Shown: piece after piece, positions 17,912 to 26,909 of the stretch
How positions within the stretch are numbered: the first letter of the stretch is position 1
How the letters are laid out: each line of letters begins with the position of its first letter
NCBI GenBank assembly: GCA_013140455.1
Contig: JABFSU010000060.1
Span: 1-56,702, forward strand
Direction: 5' to 3'
Source: Nitrospira sp.
GTDB taxonomy: Bacteria > Nitrospirota > Nitrospiria > Nitrospirales > Nitrospiraceae
Length of the DNA stretch: 56,702 bases
The notes under the pieces: generated by a model
What the model was told of the DNA's origin: nothing
The model's input: the letters and a program-made list of their open reading frames with translations, nothing else
The model's database searches: none
Made by a program: the position numbers and the translations under genes

Positions 17912-18101
17912 CAAACGGGGGAAGGTCAGTGTCAGTGATTTGAAGAGGGTATAGTCAGTTGTCGGCAATGCCTTCAAATTTGGCGAAATTGATTTCAAGA
18001 TTGTCTCGTATGATGCAGAATGGAGCAAAAATATTCTACGTGCTATTTTAGGGGAATAAGGGTTTAGTGAGTGGGCAGAAAACCATTTAGAAAGGCCACA
18101 G

Positions 18102-18422
18102 ATGAGTCTCAATAACGACTTGAGGGAAAGAGCTCTTAGCGCTATCTATTCGGCTTTCGATCTGACCAATTCAGAGAAAGGTTCAGAGGGGAAGCTGGTA
18201 AAGTCAGAAGAGAGTATTCTGTTTGGGCATGGAGCTAATATAGATTCGTTTGAGCTGGTTGGTCTTGTTTTGTCTGTTGAGAGCAATGTTTCCAGAGAGT
18301 TTGGTGTGGCAATTACGTTAGCTGATGAAAAGGCGATGTCTCAGCGGAGCAGTCCCTTTCGCACAGTTGCAACAATGGCGGATTACATTGTGCAGGTGAT
18401 CGAGGAGGGTAAACGTGGGTAA
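18102..18422 (+). CDS. Acyl carrier protein
   Basis: A 106-residue acidic protein. GANIDSFELVGL at about 44-55 contains the phosphopantetheine attachment site (DSF, Ser49), followed by VLSVESNVSREFGVAITLAD, typical of ACP helices II and III. It is longer than FabD-pathway ACPs (about 78 residues) and has an insertion before the Ser, as in specialised carrier proteins. With the following SDR and AMP-forming ligase it probably carries an acyl group loaded by the ligase. The codons are AT-rich compared with the genes before the IS element. The next gene starts inside its last codons (GTG 18415). Confidence 0.85.
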   Translation: MSLNNDLRERALSAIYSAFDLTNSEKGSEGKLVKSEESILFGHGANIDSFELVGLVLSVESNVSREFGVAITLADEKAMSQRSSPFRTVATMADYIVQVIEEGKRG

Positions 18423-19113
18423 TCAGAAAGTCATGGTCATTACAGGTACGAGGAAAGGGATCGGGCGCTATTTAGCTGAATACTATTGTGATCGTGGGTT
18501 TCAAGTAGTGGGCTGTAGTCGAGAAAAGTCAGATTTGACGAATGGCAACTATCGCCATTTCTGCCTTGATGTTGCGAATGAGGTGGGCGTCAAGGAAATG
18601 TTTCATGAAATATCCCAGACTCTTGGCCAGGTTGACGTGCTGATCAATAATGCAGGTATAGCGTCGATGAATCATATTCTTCTTACTCCAATGACAACAA
18701 TTAGAAAAATCATCGACACTAACTTCATCGGGACATTTCTCTTCTGCCGTGAGGCGGCCAAGTTGATGCGAAGGAAGGGAGGCCGGATCGTAAATTTTGC
18801 CACAGTTGCGACTCCATTAAACCTTGAAGGGGAAGCAATTTACGCCGCATCGAAAGCTGCCGTGGAAAGTCTTACTCGGGTAATGGCGAGAGAGGTTGCA
18901 CCTTTCGGGATTACGGTCAATGCAGTCGGTCCAACTCCAGTTAAGACTGATCTCATCCGATCGGTCCCGCAAGACAAAATGGATGCATTGCTCGCACGGC
19001 AAGCTATCCGCCGGTTTGGTGAATTCAGAGATATATCTAATGTTATTGATTTCATGATTAGGCCAGAGAGTGACTTTGTAACCGGCCAAGTACTCTTTCT
19101 TGGTGGGGTATAA
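18415..19113 (+). CDS. Short-chain dehydrogenase/reductase (FabG-like)
   Basis: A 232-residue Rossmann enzyme: TGTRKGIGRYLAEYY (10-24) is the NAD(P)-binding glycine motif, VLINNAGIASMNH (75-87) the NNAG block, and YAASK (143-147) the catalytic Tyr-Lys. The position 13 residues before the Tyr, normally Ser, is Thr130 (NFATVATP). The C-terminal GQVLFLGGV is normal. Family knowledge: FabG-like enzymes reduce 3-oxoacyl groups on ACP. Placed between an ACP and an acyl ligase, reduction of an ACP-bound acyl is the natural inference. The start is GTG 18415, overlapping the ACP stop by eight bases. Confidence 0.88.
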   Translation: MGNQKVMVITGTRKGIGRYLAEYYCDRGFQVVGCSREKSDLTNGNYRHFCLDVANEVGVKEMFHEISQTLGQVDVLINNAGIASMNHILLTPMTTIRKIIDTNFIGTFLFCREAAKLMRRKGGRIVNFATVATPLNLEGEAIYAASKAAVESLTRVMAREVAPFGITVNAVGPTPVKTDLIRSVPQDKMDALLARQAIRRFGEFRDISNVIDFMIRPESDFVTGQVLFLGGV

Positions 19114-19124
19114 GCAGGGGATAA

Positions 19125-20498
19125 ATGTCCATCTCGTTTTTGAAAGATGTTGTTCTAGAGAAGGCTCACGCGGAGGCGATCGTTTGGCATGGGCAGTCTT
19201 ACGATTATTCGTGGCTAAGTGCCAGAATAATCTATTGGTCAGGTCGAGTGACTTCTGCGGGTATTCGGCCAGGTGATGTTGTCTTGCTGCAGGGGGACTT
19301 CTCTCCGAATTCCATTGCACTTCTTCTAGCTCTCATTGAGCAGAGCTGTATATGCGTTCCTCTCAATGCGGATAGATTCCATGAGCGAAATATTTTGGCG
19401 AAATCTGCTTTAGCCAACTGGATAATAGAAATCGATCGAGAAGATACCGCCACGATTGGCCCAAGGCAGGAAGAGCAAGGGCATGAATTGTATGATTTGC
19501 TCAGGAGAAATGGCCGGCCAGGGATCGTTTTCTTTACTTCAGGCTCAACCGGCGTAAGCAAGGCGGTAGTTCATGATTTGCAGAAGCTCCTTAGAAAGTA
19601 TGCGGTTAAGAGGCATGATCTCAGAACGTTAGCTTTTCTGTTGTTCGATCATATCGGCGGATTCGATACCCTATTTTATGTTTTATCGAACGGAAGCGCC
19701 TTGGTAATTCCTGAAACTCGGACGCCAGAGGCTGTTTGTCTGGCAATAGAACAGCACAAGGTTGAGGTGCTTCCGGTGTCTCCGTCATTTCTCACGCTCC
19801 TGCTCTTGAGTGACTCTTACGTAGGGCACAACCTGCGTACGCTAAAATATATAACATATGGGGCAGAGGTAATGACTGCTGCAACTCTGGCGAAATGTGC
19901 CGCAGTATTTCCGGGTGTGAAAATGTTACAGAAGTACGGAACAACTGAAATAGGCACAATGCGATCGAAGTCAGAAAAGGAAGACTCGGTCTGGGTGAAA
20001 ATTGGTGGCGAAGGCTATGAGTGGCGGGTAGTAGACGGTATCTTGCAGGTGAAGTCTGATTCAGCAATGTTGGGCTATCTTAACGCCCCGAGTCCATTTA
20101 CGCCTGATGGATGGTTTATTACGGGAGATTGTGTGGAGCGGAGTGGTGATAGTCTAAGAATTCTTGGGAGAAAGTCTGACATTATTAACGTAGGAGGTCA
20201 AAAGGTCTACCCGGCAGAAGTGGAAGGTGTTATTTGCGAGATGGATGGTGTGGCCGATGTAACCGTCTATGGAGAGAAAAATCAGATACTTGGAAGTATT
20301 GTTTGTGCAAAAGTGAAATTGTCGAGGCCGGAATCTGAAGAGGAGTTCAGCCGACGACTTAGGGGATTCTGTAAGGACCGGCTTGAGCGGTTCAAGATAC
20401 CCTTGAAGGTAAACCTATCAGACGATGTGCAGTTTGACGCGCGATCTAAGAAGGCGCGTCGGCTGTTATCAGAAAAAGCAGATGTCGGGAATGCTTAG
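19125..20498 (+). CDS. AMP-forming acyl ligase (ANL superfamily)
   Basis: A 457-residue adenylating enzyme, start ATG 19125. The ATP-binding P-loop FFTSGSTGVSKAVVH lies at 136-150, ITYGAEVMTAATL and QKYGTTEIGTMRSK form the A4/A5 region, GWFITGDCVERSGD is A7, GRKSDIINVGGQKVYPAEVE is A8, and FDARSKKARR ends with the A10 lysine region. Family knowledge: activates a carboxylic acid as acyl-AMP and hands it to a thiol, here most likely the adjacent ACP. It is short for the family (usually 500 or more residues), mainly at the N terminus. It lies 11 bases after the SDR gene. Confidence 0.88.
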   Translation: MSISFLKDVVLEKAHAEAIVWHGQSYDYSWLSARIIYWSGRVTSAGIRPGDVVLLQGDFSPNSIALLLALIEQSCICVPLNADRFHERNILAKSALANWIIEIDREDTATIGPRQEEQGHELYDLLRRNGRPGIVFFTSGSTGVSKAVVHDLQKLLRKYAVKRHDLRTLAFLLFDHIGGFDTLFYVLSNGSALVIPETRTPEAVCLAIEQHKVEVLPVSPSFLTLLLLSDSYVGHNLRTLKYITYGAEVMTAATLAKCAAVFPGVKMLQKYGTTEIGTMRSKSEKEDSVWVKIGGEGYEWRVVDGILQVKSDSAMLGYLNAPSPFTPDGWFITGDCVERSGDSLRILGRKSDIINVGGQKVYPAEVEGVICEMDGVADVTVYGEKNQILGSIVCAKVKLSRPESEEEFSRRLRGFCKDRLERFKIPLKVNLSDDVQFDARSKKARRLLSEKADVGNA

Positions 20499-21579
20499 TG
20501 GGAAACCTGAACTTGAAGGGGTTCGCGTTCTTTCCTATACGGTTGGTGAACTAGGGCTTGGTTTAGGTGTCGTAGCTGCATATGACGATCCGAACGGCTA
20601 CCTTCATTCCTTCCGAAAAGATCCCCGTCTAGTTATCGAGAACCCTCACGCGAAAAAGGACGATCCTGCACTAATTCTGGCTCTTGATGGTCAGAAAGTT
20701 GTCGGAAGGCTTGGCCTGTTTGCTGGGGAATTGCTTTATGAGGGGCAGAACATACGAGTCTATTGGCTATCCGAGTTTGCGATGGAAGAGTCTTACAGGG
20801 CAACGGGCGTCGGAGGAATGATTCTTCTGAGGCTGCTCGCATTAAGAATGCCTTTATTGGCCTGTGGGGCTCCAAGCGCGGAGTTGGAAAAGCTATATGA
20901 CAGGGTAGGATTCGTAAGATTAGGGCCATTGGGGCGGTTCGTCAGATTTCATGATACTGAGGTAGCTGCTAGACATTTTGTAGGCAACAGGGTTCTTGCA
21001 CGAGGGCTTTCGAGGATCGCGAACTTGGCTCTTGCCACATTCTACTCCATGAAAAGCAGAGTGAGAAATCATGCATTGACATACAGACCCATCCAAGCAT
21101 TTGACAATTCAATTGGTACGCTCTTTGCTTCTGAGGATAGGAATCATTGCGTTAGGGATCCGTTAATGTTGAACTGGGTGCTCAAACACAACCCCGCGCA
21201 AGCATTTCTAATATACGATGGTGCAACGCTGCTCGGGTATTGCGTGCTCAAAACCATGAAGTTCGGTGGAGGAGGATCTCGAAATCTTCCCGAAATGAAC
21301 ATGGGTACTCTACTTGATTATTATGTGGCAGATTCATCGCGGAAGGTTCTTTCTGACTTGCTGAGGTTTTGTGTCAATCGCTTTGAAGGGGAATCCCTAG
21401 ATATTTGTGAGTTTCAAGTATGCGATGAAAAGTTGTCAAACCTTTGTAAGGAGTTTGGCTTTACTAAGGTAGGTGGTTATAGGATATTTTTTAAGCCAGG
21501 CTTAGGTATGACATCTCATGGGGCACGAGATTGGTTTCTCACGCTGGGCACTGCTGATGCAATTTTGATGGGGTCATGA
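20482..21579 (+). CDS. GNAT-like acyltransferase, possibly two-domain
   Basis: A 365-residue protein starting at ATG 20482, overlapping the ligase stop by 17 bases; ATG 20491 is an alternative. The first half has the acetyl-CoA-site-like segment YWLSEFAMEESYRATGVGGM (about 93-112) and LEKLYDRVGFVRLG, typical of GNAT proteins. The second half may be a second, degenerate GNAT fold (LLDYYVADSSRKVLSDLLRF and LCKEFGFTKVGGYRIFF). Family knowledge: GNAT enzymes acylate amines or hydroxyls. Here it could move an acyl group from the ACP to a sugar, which is inference only. The product family is not one I can name. Confidence 0.6.
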   Translation: MSGMLSGKPELEGVRVLSYTVGELGLGLGVVAAYDDPNGYLHSFRKDPRLVIENPHAKKDDPALILALDGQKVVGRLGLFAGELLYEGQNIRVYWLSEFAMEESYRATGVGGMILLRLLALRMPLLACGAPSAELEKLYDRVGFVRLGPLGRFVRFHDTEVAARHFVGNRVLARGLSRIANLALATFYSMKSRVRNHALTYRPIQAFDNSIGTLFASEDRNHCVRDPLMLNWVLKHNPAQAFLIYDGATLLGYCVLKTMKFGGGGSRNLPEMNMGTLLDYYVADSSRKVLSDLLRFCVNRFEGESLDICEFQVCDEKLSNLCKEFGFTKVGGYRIFFKPGLGMTSHGARDWFLTLGTADAILMGS

Positions 21580-21601
21580 AGTTCCTGTCTTGGTGGACTT
21601 G

Positions 21602-22363
21602 ATGAAAGTCATTGTAAATGCTGACGATTGCGGGATAAGTAATGAGGTCAATGAAGCTATTTTTGAGCTAATTCAAACTGGGCGATTAACTTCTGTATCT
21701 CTAATTGCTAATGGTCCTTCGATAAAGGAAGCGGCTAGCAAGTTGAGGGATTTCCCAAAGGTGTCAAAAGGGGTTCATCTCAACCTCACTGAATTCATTC
21801 CTCTGACTACTTCCGAAAATTTGGGACCCTTGCGGGTTTATTTGAATGAGGAGGGGGGGTTTTGTGGTGAGCAGCATTTAAGAAGTCTGACGATTACTCC
21901 TCCTTTATTAAACGCGATTTTCATCGAGCTATCATCACAAATCGATGCCGTAATGGCTATGGGAATTCATGTTAGCCATTTGGATTCTCACAATCATATC
22001 CATACCATCCCAGGGCTGTTCCCCGTTCTTAAGAGACTTCAGCGTCATTTTGGAATTCGTAAGGTTAGGACCACTTGGAATATCTTTCCCCCCGGGAAGC
22101 CAATAAGCTGGGGGAGCCGCCTAAAGAAACAAATGTGGCATCTTGCACTGCGCCATTATTATTCGACGGTTACGACAGATGGGTTTACTTCATTGGCGGA
22201 CTTTGTCGAGGTTGCATCAACCAAAATTCTGCCATTCAAGTCTGTTGAGCTCATGGTACATCCAGGGCATTCCGACTTTACGGAAGAGACAAATCTGCTG
22301 CATTCAAATTGGCAAAGCAAAGTATTGGCCCGCATGGATTTTGTAAGCTATGAGAGTCTGTGA
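21602..22363 (+). CDS. ChbG/YdjC-family carbohydrate deacetylase
   Basis: A 253-residue protein. ATG 21602 has GGTGG at 21592-21596 and gives MKVIVNADDCGISNEVNEAI, the family's N-terminal Asp-Asp metal motif. HLDSHNHIH at about 127-134 supplies the metal histidines and ELMVHPGH the C-terminal block. Family knowledge: metal-dependent deacetylation of N-acetylated sugars, as in ChbG and HpnK. In this locus it probably deacetylates a lipid-linked or nucleotide-linked amino sugar so that another acyl group can be attached, which would fit the ACP-ligase-GNAT set before it. That sequence of events is inferred. Confidence 0.85.
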   Translation: MKVIVNADDCGISNEVNEAIFELIQTGRLTSVSLIANGPSIKEAASKLRDFPKVSKGVHLNLTEFIPLTTSENLGPLRVYLNEEGGFCGEQHLRSLTITPPLLNAIFIELSSQIDAVMAMGIHVSHLDSHNHIHTIPGLFPVLKRLQRHFGIRKVRTTWNIFPPGKPISWGSRLKKQMWHLALRHYYSTVTTDGFTSLADFVEVASTKILPFKSVELMVHPGHSDFTEETNLLHSNWQSKVLARMDFVSYESL

Positions 22364-23561
22364 GAATTTAGAGGGGATGAGGGGCGGTCGTAAGCGGCCT
22401 GTGTCTGAGCCGGCCTTGAGGAAAATCAGGGTGTGCCATCTTGCTGTGGGTGATGCCTGGGGAGGTGCTGAGGCTCATCTCTGCGAGCTTTTGCGGTGGC
22501 TCGTTAAAGATCCTGGCCTTGATGTCACCGCCATTGTGCTTAATGAGGGTAGATTAGCTGAGGCGATTCGCGGGCTATCAGTTACAGTCTATGTTGTACC
22601 AGAAAGTGATCTAAGTCTTGGAGCTTCTTTTGGGAAGATCTTCAGAATCTTTCATGCCTTCCCGGTTGATCTAATTCATACTCATAAACCTAAGGACAAC
22701 GTTTTGGGCGTTCTAGCGGGGATGTTGACCTGTCGTCCGTATGTGGTAAGGACAGTTCACGGGTCTCCGGAGATGTTTTCTGGTATGCAATACTTGAAAA
22801 TGATTTTGCATGAATTGCCTAACCAGTTTTGCAATAAGTTCCTTGTCGATCGAGTCATAGTTGTTTCAAAGGATTTGGAGACGCGTTTAGCCCGGTACTA
22901 TGGAGGCAGGAAAATTGTTTGTATTCACAATGGTATAGGTTATCAGTCTGAAAAGAGTGGAAGTGGGAAAAGTGACATTGTGAAAATTCGATCAACCCTA
23001 GGTGTAACCCATGAGGAATATCTTCTTGGGTCGGTTGGAAGATTGACAGCAGTCAAAGGACATGAATTCCTCATTAGGGCAGTTGCACTCCTTAACAATG
23101 ATCGAGGCCGAAAACCTGTAAAGGCCGTTTTAGTAGGAGATGGGCCTTTGAGGAAGAATCTTGAAGAGCTGGCTTTTCATTTAGGGGTAGGCAATCATGT
23201 GAGTTTTGTAGGGCATCAAGATGATCCAAGCGGCTTTCTTCAGGCAATGGATGTATTTGTCTTACCTTCATTAAGTGAGGGGATTCCCTTAGCTTTGTTA
23301 GAGGCCATGGCGGCTTCGCAACCAATAGTTGCCGCCAGGGTAGGAGGTATTCCCGAGATCATAGAGCATGGGGAGAATGGCCTGCTGGTTGAACCAGCGA
23401 ATGAGCATGACATAGCAAAGGCGTGTGATAAGCTTAGGCGTGATCGTGTATTCGCAGCCAGGCTTGGGTCGGCTGCACATTTGAAGGTAACAGGAGAGTT
23501 ATCCTCAAAATCTATGGCGGACAGTGTCATCGCGGTGTACGGTGGTCTGGTGATGAAGTAA
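22350..23561 (+). CDS. Glycosyltransferase family 4
   Basis: A 403-residue GT-B enzyme. ATG 22350 overlaps the deacetylase end by 14 bases; ATG 22377 is an alternative and would remove nine residues. Visible motifs are CHLAVGDAWGGAEAHLCELL, LIHTHKPKDNVLGVL, YVVRTVHGSPEMFSG, LGSVGRLTAVKGHEFLI, LVGDGPLRKNLEEL and LPSLSEGIPLALLEAMAAS (EX7E pair), then ARVGGIPEIIEHGENGLLVE. Family knowledge: retaining sugar transfer to a lipid-linked acceptor. It is AT-rich like the genes before it and closes the presumed acquired cassette. About 75 bases without a gene follow. Confidence 0.88.
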   Translation: MRVCENLEGMRGGRKRPVSEPALRKIRVCHLAVGDAWGGAEAHLCELLRWLVKDPGLDVTAIVLNEGRLAEAIRGLSVTVYVVPESDLSLGASFGKIFRIFHAFPVDLIHTHKPKDNVLGVLAGMLTCRPYVVRTVHGSPEMFSGMQYLKMILHELPNQFCNKFLVDRVIVVSKDLETRLARYYGGRKIVCIHNGIGYQSEKSGSGKSDIVKIRSTLGVTHEEYLLGSVGRLTAVKGHEFLIRAVALLNNDRGRKPVKAVLVGDGPLRKNLEELAFHLGVGNHVSFVGHQDDPSGFLQAMDVFVLPSLSEGIPLALLEAMAASQPIVAARVGGIPEIIEHGENGLLVEPANEHDIAKACDKLRRDRVFAARLGSAAHLKVTGELSSKSMADSVIAVYGGLVMK

Positions 23562-23636
23562 TTGCTCTAGTCTGCCCGTTAGGGCTTATGTCCTGTTTTA
23601 TTCAAATTGTCATCGCATATGAAATGAGAGAGAGTC

Positions 23637-25670
23637 GTGCCTAACCCTTGTTCTACAGCGTCTCAACTTTCCCCACTCCGCATAGCGCTTTTCGGCGCTG
23701 GTCGCCATGCTCAGCATCATGCCCGTGCCATCTTGAGATGTGCTGGTGCCGAACTGGTTGCGGTAGCGGATCCTTCTGATAGTGCCCAGGCGGCGATGCG
23801 AAGCATTGTCCCCGGGATTAAGAGTTATGGCACTCCTGAAGAGTTACTGGGTGCTGAAAGACCTGATGTGGTGCACATCTGTACGCCTCCGGTTTCCCAT
23901 GGGCCGCTCGCACTCTCAGCGCTGAAATCTGGGAGCCATATCTACGTAGAGAAACCATTTACGGAGCGAGTCGAGGATGCACAACAGATTCTAGACGAAG
24001 CCCGGACAAAGAATCTTCTGGTCTGTGCCGGTCACCAATTACTCTATGAGTCTCCGACCGCAGTCCTTACCCAATACCTGCCTTCCATCGGCCGGGTCGT
24101 GCATGTCGAGAGCTATTTTTCCTTTCGCACGGTTCGACATGCGCCGGGCGGGCGCACTGTGCTTCGAGCGGATCATCAATTGCTCGATATCTTGCCCCAT
24201 CCGGTCTATCTGCTCCTGCGGGTCCTCGAACAGTCTGGGGAGGGACGCATTGAGCTGGTCTCGCTCGAAGTGAGTCAAGCCGGGACCGTGCACGCACTTG
24301 TCCGGCGTGGTGGAGTGACCGGGACGTTGGTCGTGACACTTGAAGGCCGCCCTGTTGAAAGCTATCTGCGGGTGATCGGGAAAAACGGCTCACTCTTCGC
24401 TGACTACGTCCGGAGTACCACGCAGCGGGCTATCGGTCCTGGCTCATCAGGCGTCGACAAGCTCTTGGCTCCCTATCGACAGGCCTGGCAACTCCTGACT
24501 GGGACTACGTCGGCAATGGCGCGCCGGTTTCTCAAGAGCCAGCGCAGCTACCCGGGACTGGCCGAACTCTTTGCTGCCTTCTACGAGTCTGTGCGGACAA
24601 AAACCCCTTCCCCGCTCTCTCCTGAAAGTCTGCTTGAAACCGTTCGCATATGTGAGCGGGTGGCAGAGGCTCTCAAGGTCGGAGAGGCAAAGGCTTTGGC
24701 GTTGGCAGCCCCGAGGCCTGTCGATAGCCGGGGTGTGCTTGTGACAGGCGGAACCGGGTTTCTCGGGAAGGAGATCGTCCGTGCCTTGCTGGGGCGCGGT
24801 CGTCCCGTTCGTGTTGTGGCGCGTCGCGAGCCTTCGCCATGGGAGCGGATTGCCGGGGCTGAATATGTCGTGGCGGATGTGGCAACAGGCGCTGGCGCAC
24901 ATTTGTTCAAAGGCGTCGATACGGTCATTCATGCAGCAGCAGAGACTGCCGGCGGATGGCCGGAGCACCAGCGAAATTCACTCGATGCCACTTCCCATAT
25001 GGTCAGAGGAGCAGCTGCCGCCGGCATCGCACATTTCATTCATGTGAGCAGTCTGGCAGTGTTGGCTCAGGGGCAGGGAGGGCCGATCGGCGATCACCAT
25101 CCATTGGAGCCGAACAGCAAGGGGTCAGGGCCTTATGTGTGGGGCAAGCTCGAATCGGAACGGCGTGCCGTTGATTTGGGAGAGGAGCTTGGCTTATCGG
25201 TCAAGGTGATTCGTCCTGGCGCCTTGGTGGACTATCGAGATTTCGATCCTCCAGGCCGTCTCGGCAAGCGGCTAGGAAATTTCTTTGTGGCCGTCGGTTC
25301 CCCGCGCGATAGGCTGGGTGTTGTGGATGTGGGATTTTCCGGCCGGTTCCTGGCATGGATGACTGATATGTGGGAGAGCGTGCCGAGTCCGCTGAATCTG
25401 CTCGACCCCGTCTCGCCGACCAAGCGCGAGTTGTTGGATCATCTTCGAAAAGCCAACCCGGATCTCACGGTGATCTGGCTCCCGACTTTCGTGCTGGTGC
25501 CGCTCTCTTGGGTGGCGACTGTATTGCAAAAACTTCTTCGTCCCGGCAAACCTGCGATCAATGTGGCCAAAGTGTTCAGCGCGTTGCCATATGACACCTC
25601 AGCGATCGCCATACTGGCAAAACGCATGGATGGCGTGACGGACGCACTTCCTAGTTCCCAGCTTCGGTAA
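23637..25670 (+). CDS. Fusion of Gfo/Idh/MocA oxidoreductase and NAD-dependent epimerase
   Basis: A 677-residue two-domain protein, start GTG 23637. Residues about 13-350 form a Gfo/Idh/MocA dehydrogenase: IALFGAGRHAQHHARAI (NAD site), VHICTPPVSHGPLALSAL, and HIYVEKPF with the catalytic Lys. Residues about 365-660 form an extended SDR: VLVTGGTGFLGKEIVRALLG, VDTVIHAAAETAGG, IHVSSLAVLA, and YVWGKLESER with the catalytic Tyr and Lys. Both halves look intact. Family knowledge: each type oxidises, reduces or epimerises sugars, usually nucleotide-linked. Fusion suggests consecutive steps on one sugar. High GC resumes here. Confidence 0.85.
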   Translation: MPNPCSTASQLSPLRIALFGAGRHAQHHARAILRCAGAELVAVADPSDSAQAAMRSIVPGIKSYGTPEELLGAERPDVVHICTPPVSHGPLALSALKSGSHIYVEKPFTERVEDAQQILDEARTKNLLVCAGHQLLYESPTAVLTQYLPSIGRVVHVESYFSFRTVRHAPGGRTVLRADHQLLDILPHPVYLLLRVLEQSGEGRIELVSLEVSQAGTVHALVRRGGVTGTLVVTLEGRPVESYLRVIGKNGSLFADYVRSTTQRAIGPGSSGVDKLLAPYRQAWQLLTGTTSAMARRFLKSQRSYPGLAELFAAFYESVRTKTPSPLSPESLLETVRICERVAEALKVGEAKALALAAPRPVDSRGVLVTGGTGFLGKEIVRALLGRGRPVRVVARREPSPWERIAGAEYVVADVATGAGAHLFKGVDTVIHAAAETAGGWPEHQRNSLDATSHMVRGAAAAGIAHFIHVSSLAVLAQGQGGPIGDHHPLEPNSKGSGPYVWGKLESERRAVDLGEELGLSVKVIRPGALVDYRDFDPPGRLGKRLGNFFVAVGSPRDRLGVVDVGFSGRFLAWMTDMWESVPSPLNLLDPVSPTKRELLDHLRKANPDLTVIWLPTFVLVPLSWVATVLQKLLRPGKPAINVAKVFSALPYDTSAIAILAKRMDGVTDALPSSQLR

Positions 25671-25681
25671 CTGTATAGTTC

Positions 25682-26899
25682 ATGACTACTACCATCGGGA
25701 TATTGGTTCTTCTGGTATTGCTCCCTCTCACGCTGCTGGTCCTGTATCAGTGGCTCCTGGCCGTGAGTTCTTTTTTCTATCGTCCTCCCGCAAGTCCTTC
25801 CGGGGACAGGCAAGCCCGGTTTCTCATATTGATCCCTGCCCACAACGAGGAAGTGGGAATTGCGAGTACGCTGGAGAGTCTGCGTAACCTGAATTATCCA
25901 TCCTCACATTGTCGAATATTGGTTGTCGCTGATCGCTGCACTGACGGGACAGCTGCCGTTGCCAAGCGTTGGGGGGCTGAGTGTTTTGAACGAGTCGATG
26001 GGCAGCCAGGAAAAGGGGCTGCGCTTGCCTGGGGTATCCAGCAAGCGCGGAGCGCTCGGATCGCTTTTGAAGCCGTGGTCATTGTTGATGCCGACACCCT
26101 TGCGGATCGGGACCTTCTCCTGGCGTTTAACGAGGAGCTTCAGGCTGGTCGACAGGTGCAGCAGGGCTATAACTACATCTCCAATCCCTGGGCCAGTCCA
26201 TTTACCCGAATTATTGCTGTGACGGGTGTGCTGAGAAACGGCCGTTATTATGCGGGGAAGACGGCTCTCGGCCTCCAGGGAATGCTGACCGGTACCGGGA
26301 TGTGTTTGAGCGCAGGAGTGCTTGAACGACGCGGGTGGACGGCTTTTTCAGTCGGAGAAGACTGGGAATTCTCGGTCGAGCTTTTGCTGGGTGGGGACAA
26401 GATCTACTTTAATCCTATGGCGAAGACCTTTGCGAAGGAATCCCAGTCCTTCAAGCAGGCGTCCCATCAACGATTGCGATGGGCCAGTGGTCGCTATGCC
26501 GTCATGGGCAGCAAGGTCTGGTCGCTGATTACGCAGGGGATCGCTGCAAGATCCTTTTCGTTGTTCGACTCTGCCGTGACGCTGGTCGCGCCCAATTACT
26601 CGAGCCAGGCTTCGCTCGCGCTGTTGTGTCTGGTGGCAAGCTTCGTCAATGCGGGTGATCCGGTCTGGGGATTTTCCTTCTACTGGGCCGCGGGACTTGT
26701 TGCAGCGATCGCTGGTTATTTTCTGCTGGGAGTATTCTCCACGGAATCGCCGGGGAAAGCGCTGGCAGGGCTGGCGCTGGTTCCAGTCTTCTTGCCGTGG
26801 CGTCTGGTCATCGAGTTGCTGGGAATGCTGGGGTATGGTCGGCGATCTTGGGGGCGAATCGCCCGCGCCGATGATTCTTCCCAGCACGTCAATCGCTGA
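25682..26899 (+). CDS. Membrane glycosyltransferase family 2
   Basis: A 405-residue protein. An N-terminal helix (about 4-30) is followed by a GT-A domain: FLILIPAHNEEVGIASTLES, VADRCTDGTAAVA, VVIVDADTLADRD (DxD), GTGMCLSAGVL, AFSVGEDWEFSVELLL (acceptor-side Glu-Asp) and QASHQRLRWASGRYAV, the QxxRW motif of processive enzymes. Two or three helices at about 310-385 form the C-terminal membrane part. Family knowledge: such enzymes build beta-linked chains or add sugars at the inner membrane. It lies 11 bases after the fusion gene and 10 bases before the amidotransferase gene. Confidence 0.9.
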   Translation: MTTTIGILVLLVLLPLTLLVLYQWLLAVSSFFYRPPASPSGDRQARFLILIPAHNEEVGIASTLESLRNLNYPSSHCRILVVADRCTDGTAAVAKRWGAECFERVDGQPGKGAALAWGIQQARSARIAFEAVVIVDADTLADRDLLLAFNEELQAGRQVQQGYNYISNPWASPFTRIIAVTGVLRNGRYYAGKTALGLQGMLTGTGMCLSAGVLERRGWTAFSVGEDWEFSVELLLGGDKIYFNPMAKTFAKESQSFKQASHQRLRWASGRYAVMGSKVWSLITQGIAARSFSLFDSAVTLVAPNYSSQASLALLCLVASFVNAGDPVWGFSFYWAAGLVAAIAGYFLLGVFSTESPGKALAGLALVPVFLPWRLVIELLGMLGYGRRSWGRIARADDSSQHVNR

Positions 26900-26909
26900 G
26901 GGGTTGCTC

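Larger units (their letters stand above)
16756..17928 (+). mobile_element. IS3-family insertion sequence, IS407-like, damaged
   Basis: An orfA/orfB element of about 1.17 kb. Right-end sequence aaacgggggaaggtca (17913-17928) read backwards begins tgaccttccccc; the left side tgagatgtgcccc at 16756 shares TGA, T and CCC with it at seven of 13 positions, so the ends are tentative. The flanking bases gtgc (16752-16755) and gtgt (17929-17932) could be a decayed 4-base target duplication. orfA is broken while orfB is intact. It lies exactly between the high-GC MBOAT region and the AT-richer cassette. Confidence 0.65.
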
